Part shown: positions 5,470 through 6,319 of the stretch, in pieces
How the letters are laid out: each line of letters begins with the position of its first letter
How positions within the stretch are numbered: the first letter of the stretch is position 1
From: Burkholderiales bacterium
GTDB lineage: Bacteria > Pseudomonadota > Gammaproteobacteria > Burkholderiales > Burkholderiaceae
Direction: 5' to 3'
Assembly: GCA_947372535.1 (NCBI GenBank)
Contig: CANBUA010000269.1
Span: 1 to 6,319 of the forward strand
Length of the DNA stretch: 6,319 nt
The notes under the pieces: generated by a model
Told to the model about the DNA's origin: nothing
The model's input: the letters and a program-made list of their open reading frames with translations, nothing else
The model's database searches: none
Translations under genes and position numbers: made by a program

Positions 5470-5508
5470 GGCACATGCCAACGTGCGGGTGGCCCGCAAC
5501 TTGCGGGT
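5470..5508. promoter_or_regulatory. Cluster of inverted and direct repeats between the GST gene and phaZ
   Basis: CCCGCAA (5493-5499) and TTGCGGG (5501-5507) form a perfect 7-base dyad around one base. TGCGGGT is present twice (5484-5490 and 5502-5508), 18 bases apart, and GGCA-CA-TGCC (5470-5479) is a second small dyad. The cluster lies 36-74 bases upstream of the phaZ start in the shared divergent region. TGC/GCA-rich dyads recall sites bound by the PHB regulator PhaR in some bacteria, but that link is only a suggestion. I could not define a convincing promoter for either gene. Confidence 0.4.
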
Positions 5509-5543
5509 AAGGCATCGACGCTGTCGTCATTCCTGGGGTTCCG

Positions 5544-6319
5544 ATGCTTTACGCCACTTTCGACACACAACAACGACTCCTCGAACCGCTGCGCGCCATG
5601 GCCGTGGACCTCTCTGGCTGGCTGGGCCAGATCCTGCCGCCTGGTGAATCACAAGCCACCACGCACGAACTGCTGGCCGGTGGTGTGTTCTCGCGCCAGA
5701 TGATCGCCGTGGCCGAGGTGTTCTCGCGTTGGCGCCTGACCCACACCCGCCCGTCCTTCAACATCGAGACGGTGATGTCCAACGGGGTGGAGTGCCAGAT
5801 CATCGAAGAGTCGGTCATGAGCACGCCCTTTGGCACGCTGCTGCACTTCCGCAAGGACCGCGCGCTGGACCAGCCGCCCGTGCTGCTGGTGGCGCCCATG
5901 TCGGGCCACTTCGCGACCTTGCTGCGCGACACCGTGCGCACGCTCTTGCAAGACCATGACGTCTACATCACCGATTGGCACAACGCCCGCGATGTGTCGC
6001 TCAAGCACGGCGTTTTCGGCCTGGATGACTACACCGATCACCTGATCCGCTTCCTGGCCAAGATGGGCCCGGGCGCGCACATGATCGCGATCTGCCAGCC
6101 CTGCGTGGCGGCGCTGGCGGCCACGGCCTTGATGGCGCAGGACAACCACCCCGCGCAGCCACGCAGCCTGACGCTGATGGCCGGCCCCATCGACTGCCGC
6201 GTCAACCCGACCTCGGTGAACGAGCTGGCCACCAGCAAGCCCATGGACTGGTTCGAGAAGAACATGATCCACAAGGTGCCATGGACCCAGCGCGGCGCGG
6301 GCCGCAAGGTCTACCCGGG
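5544..6319 (+). CDS. phaZ: Intracellular polyhydroxybutyrate depolymerase, N-terminal part (cut by right edge)
   Basis: This is the first 258 codons of an intracellular PHB depolymerase, which breaks down stored PHB granules in the cytoplasm to hydroxybutyrate units. From memory it aligns throughout with PhaZ1 of Ralstonia eutropha (about 420 residues): MLY start, FNIETVMSNG (72-81), APMSGHFATLLRDTVRTLLQD (117-137, closely matched), YITDW (141-145), ICQPCV (183-188), GPIDCR (214-219), VNELAT (225-230) and GRKVYPG at the edge. Cys184 matches the known nucleophile Cys183 of R. eutropha PhaZ1; the catalytic Asp and His lie beyond the window. There is no signal peptide, as expected for the intracellular type. 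The ATG at 5544 is preceded only by a weak GGGGT; a later ATG at codon 19 would remove conserved N-terminal residues. It is divergent from the GST gene, with 140 bases between them that hold a repeat cluster. Confidence 0.95.
   Translation, partial: MLYATFDTQQRLLEPLRAMAVDLSGWLGQILPPGESQATTHELLAGGVFSRQMIAVAEVFSRWRLTHTRPSFNIETVMSNGVECQIIEESVMSTPFGTLLHFRKDRALDQPPVLLVAPMSGHFATLLRDTVRTLLQDHDVYITDWHNARDVSLKHGVFGLDDYTDHLIRFLAKMGPGAHMIAICQPCVAALAATALMAQDNHPAQPRSLTLMAGPIDCRVNPTSVNELATSKPMDWFEKNMIHKVPWTQRGAGRKVYP

Noticed and set aside
5649..6307. Minus-strand open frames opposite phaZ (up to 207 codons)
   Set aside because: The plus strand clearly encodes PhaZ across this stretch. The antisense frames are a by-product of its GC-rich codons.
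1..6319. Mobile element, CRISPR array, tRNA or prophage signature
   Set aside because: No transposase, integrase, regularly spaced repeats or tRNA-like cloverleaf was seen, and base composition looks uniform apart from the Thr-rich gene.

Overview
The window is GC-rich, with coding frames that strongly favour G or C at third positions. Its gene content points to a betaproteobacterium of the order Burkholderiales (Comamonadaceae/Aquabacterium-like): an intracellular polyhydroxybutyrate (PHB) depolymerase of the Ralstonia type, PEP-CTERM exported proteins, and a UvrA variant of the type I associate with this group. The lineage is inferred from protein families only, since no rRNA or other taxonomic marker is present.

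Layout from left to right. (1) Positions 1-488, minus strand: the first 162 codons of a UvrA-family ATPase that runs off the left edge. (2) 489-753: a divergent intergenic region with a good sigma-70-like promoter and an inverted repeat over its -35 box. (3) 754-1386 and 1614-2480, plus strand: two PEP-CTERM proteins, each with a signal peptide and a C-terminal Pro-Glu-Pro/transmembrane/basic tail. They share a common core and look like an ancient diverged pair. The first is followed by a textbook intrinsic terminator. The terminator-like hairpin for the second lies inside the converging gene. (4) 2490-3996, minus strand: a two-gene unit with one base between the genes, encoding a UPF0149/YecA-like protein with a C-terminal SEC-C zinc motif and then a calcineurin-like metallophosphoesterase starting at TTG. 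(5) 4154-4579, plus strand: a small single-domain cupin. (6) 4636-5403, minus strand: a glutathione S-transferase-like protein with an unusual Lys/Ala/Pro-rich N-terminal tail. (7) 5544 to the right edge, plus strand: the first 258 codons of the PHB depolymerase PhaZ, cut by the window end.

The genes do not form one pathway. The two PEP-CTERM proteins are probably exported and processed by an exosortase encoded elsewhere, and belong to the cell surface or extracellular matrix. PhaZ mobilises stored PHB in the cytoplasm. The UvrA-like protein belongs to DNA damage recognition. The rest are cytoplasmic proteins of unassigned role. I see no mobile element, CRISPR array, tRNA or rRNA. No intergenic stretch exceeds 300 bases. 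The least ordinary parts are the PEP-CTERM pair with its regulatory DNA and the GST with its histone H1-like tail. I found nothing that clearly amounts to a new multi-gene system.
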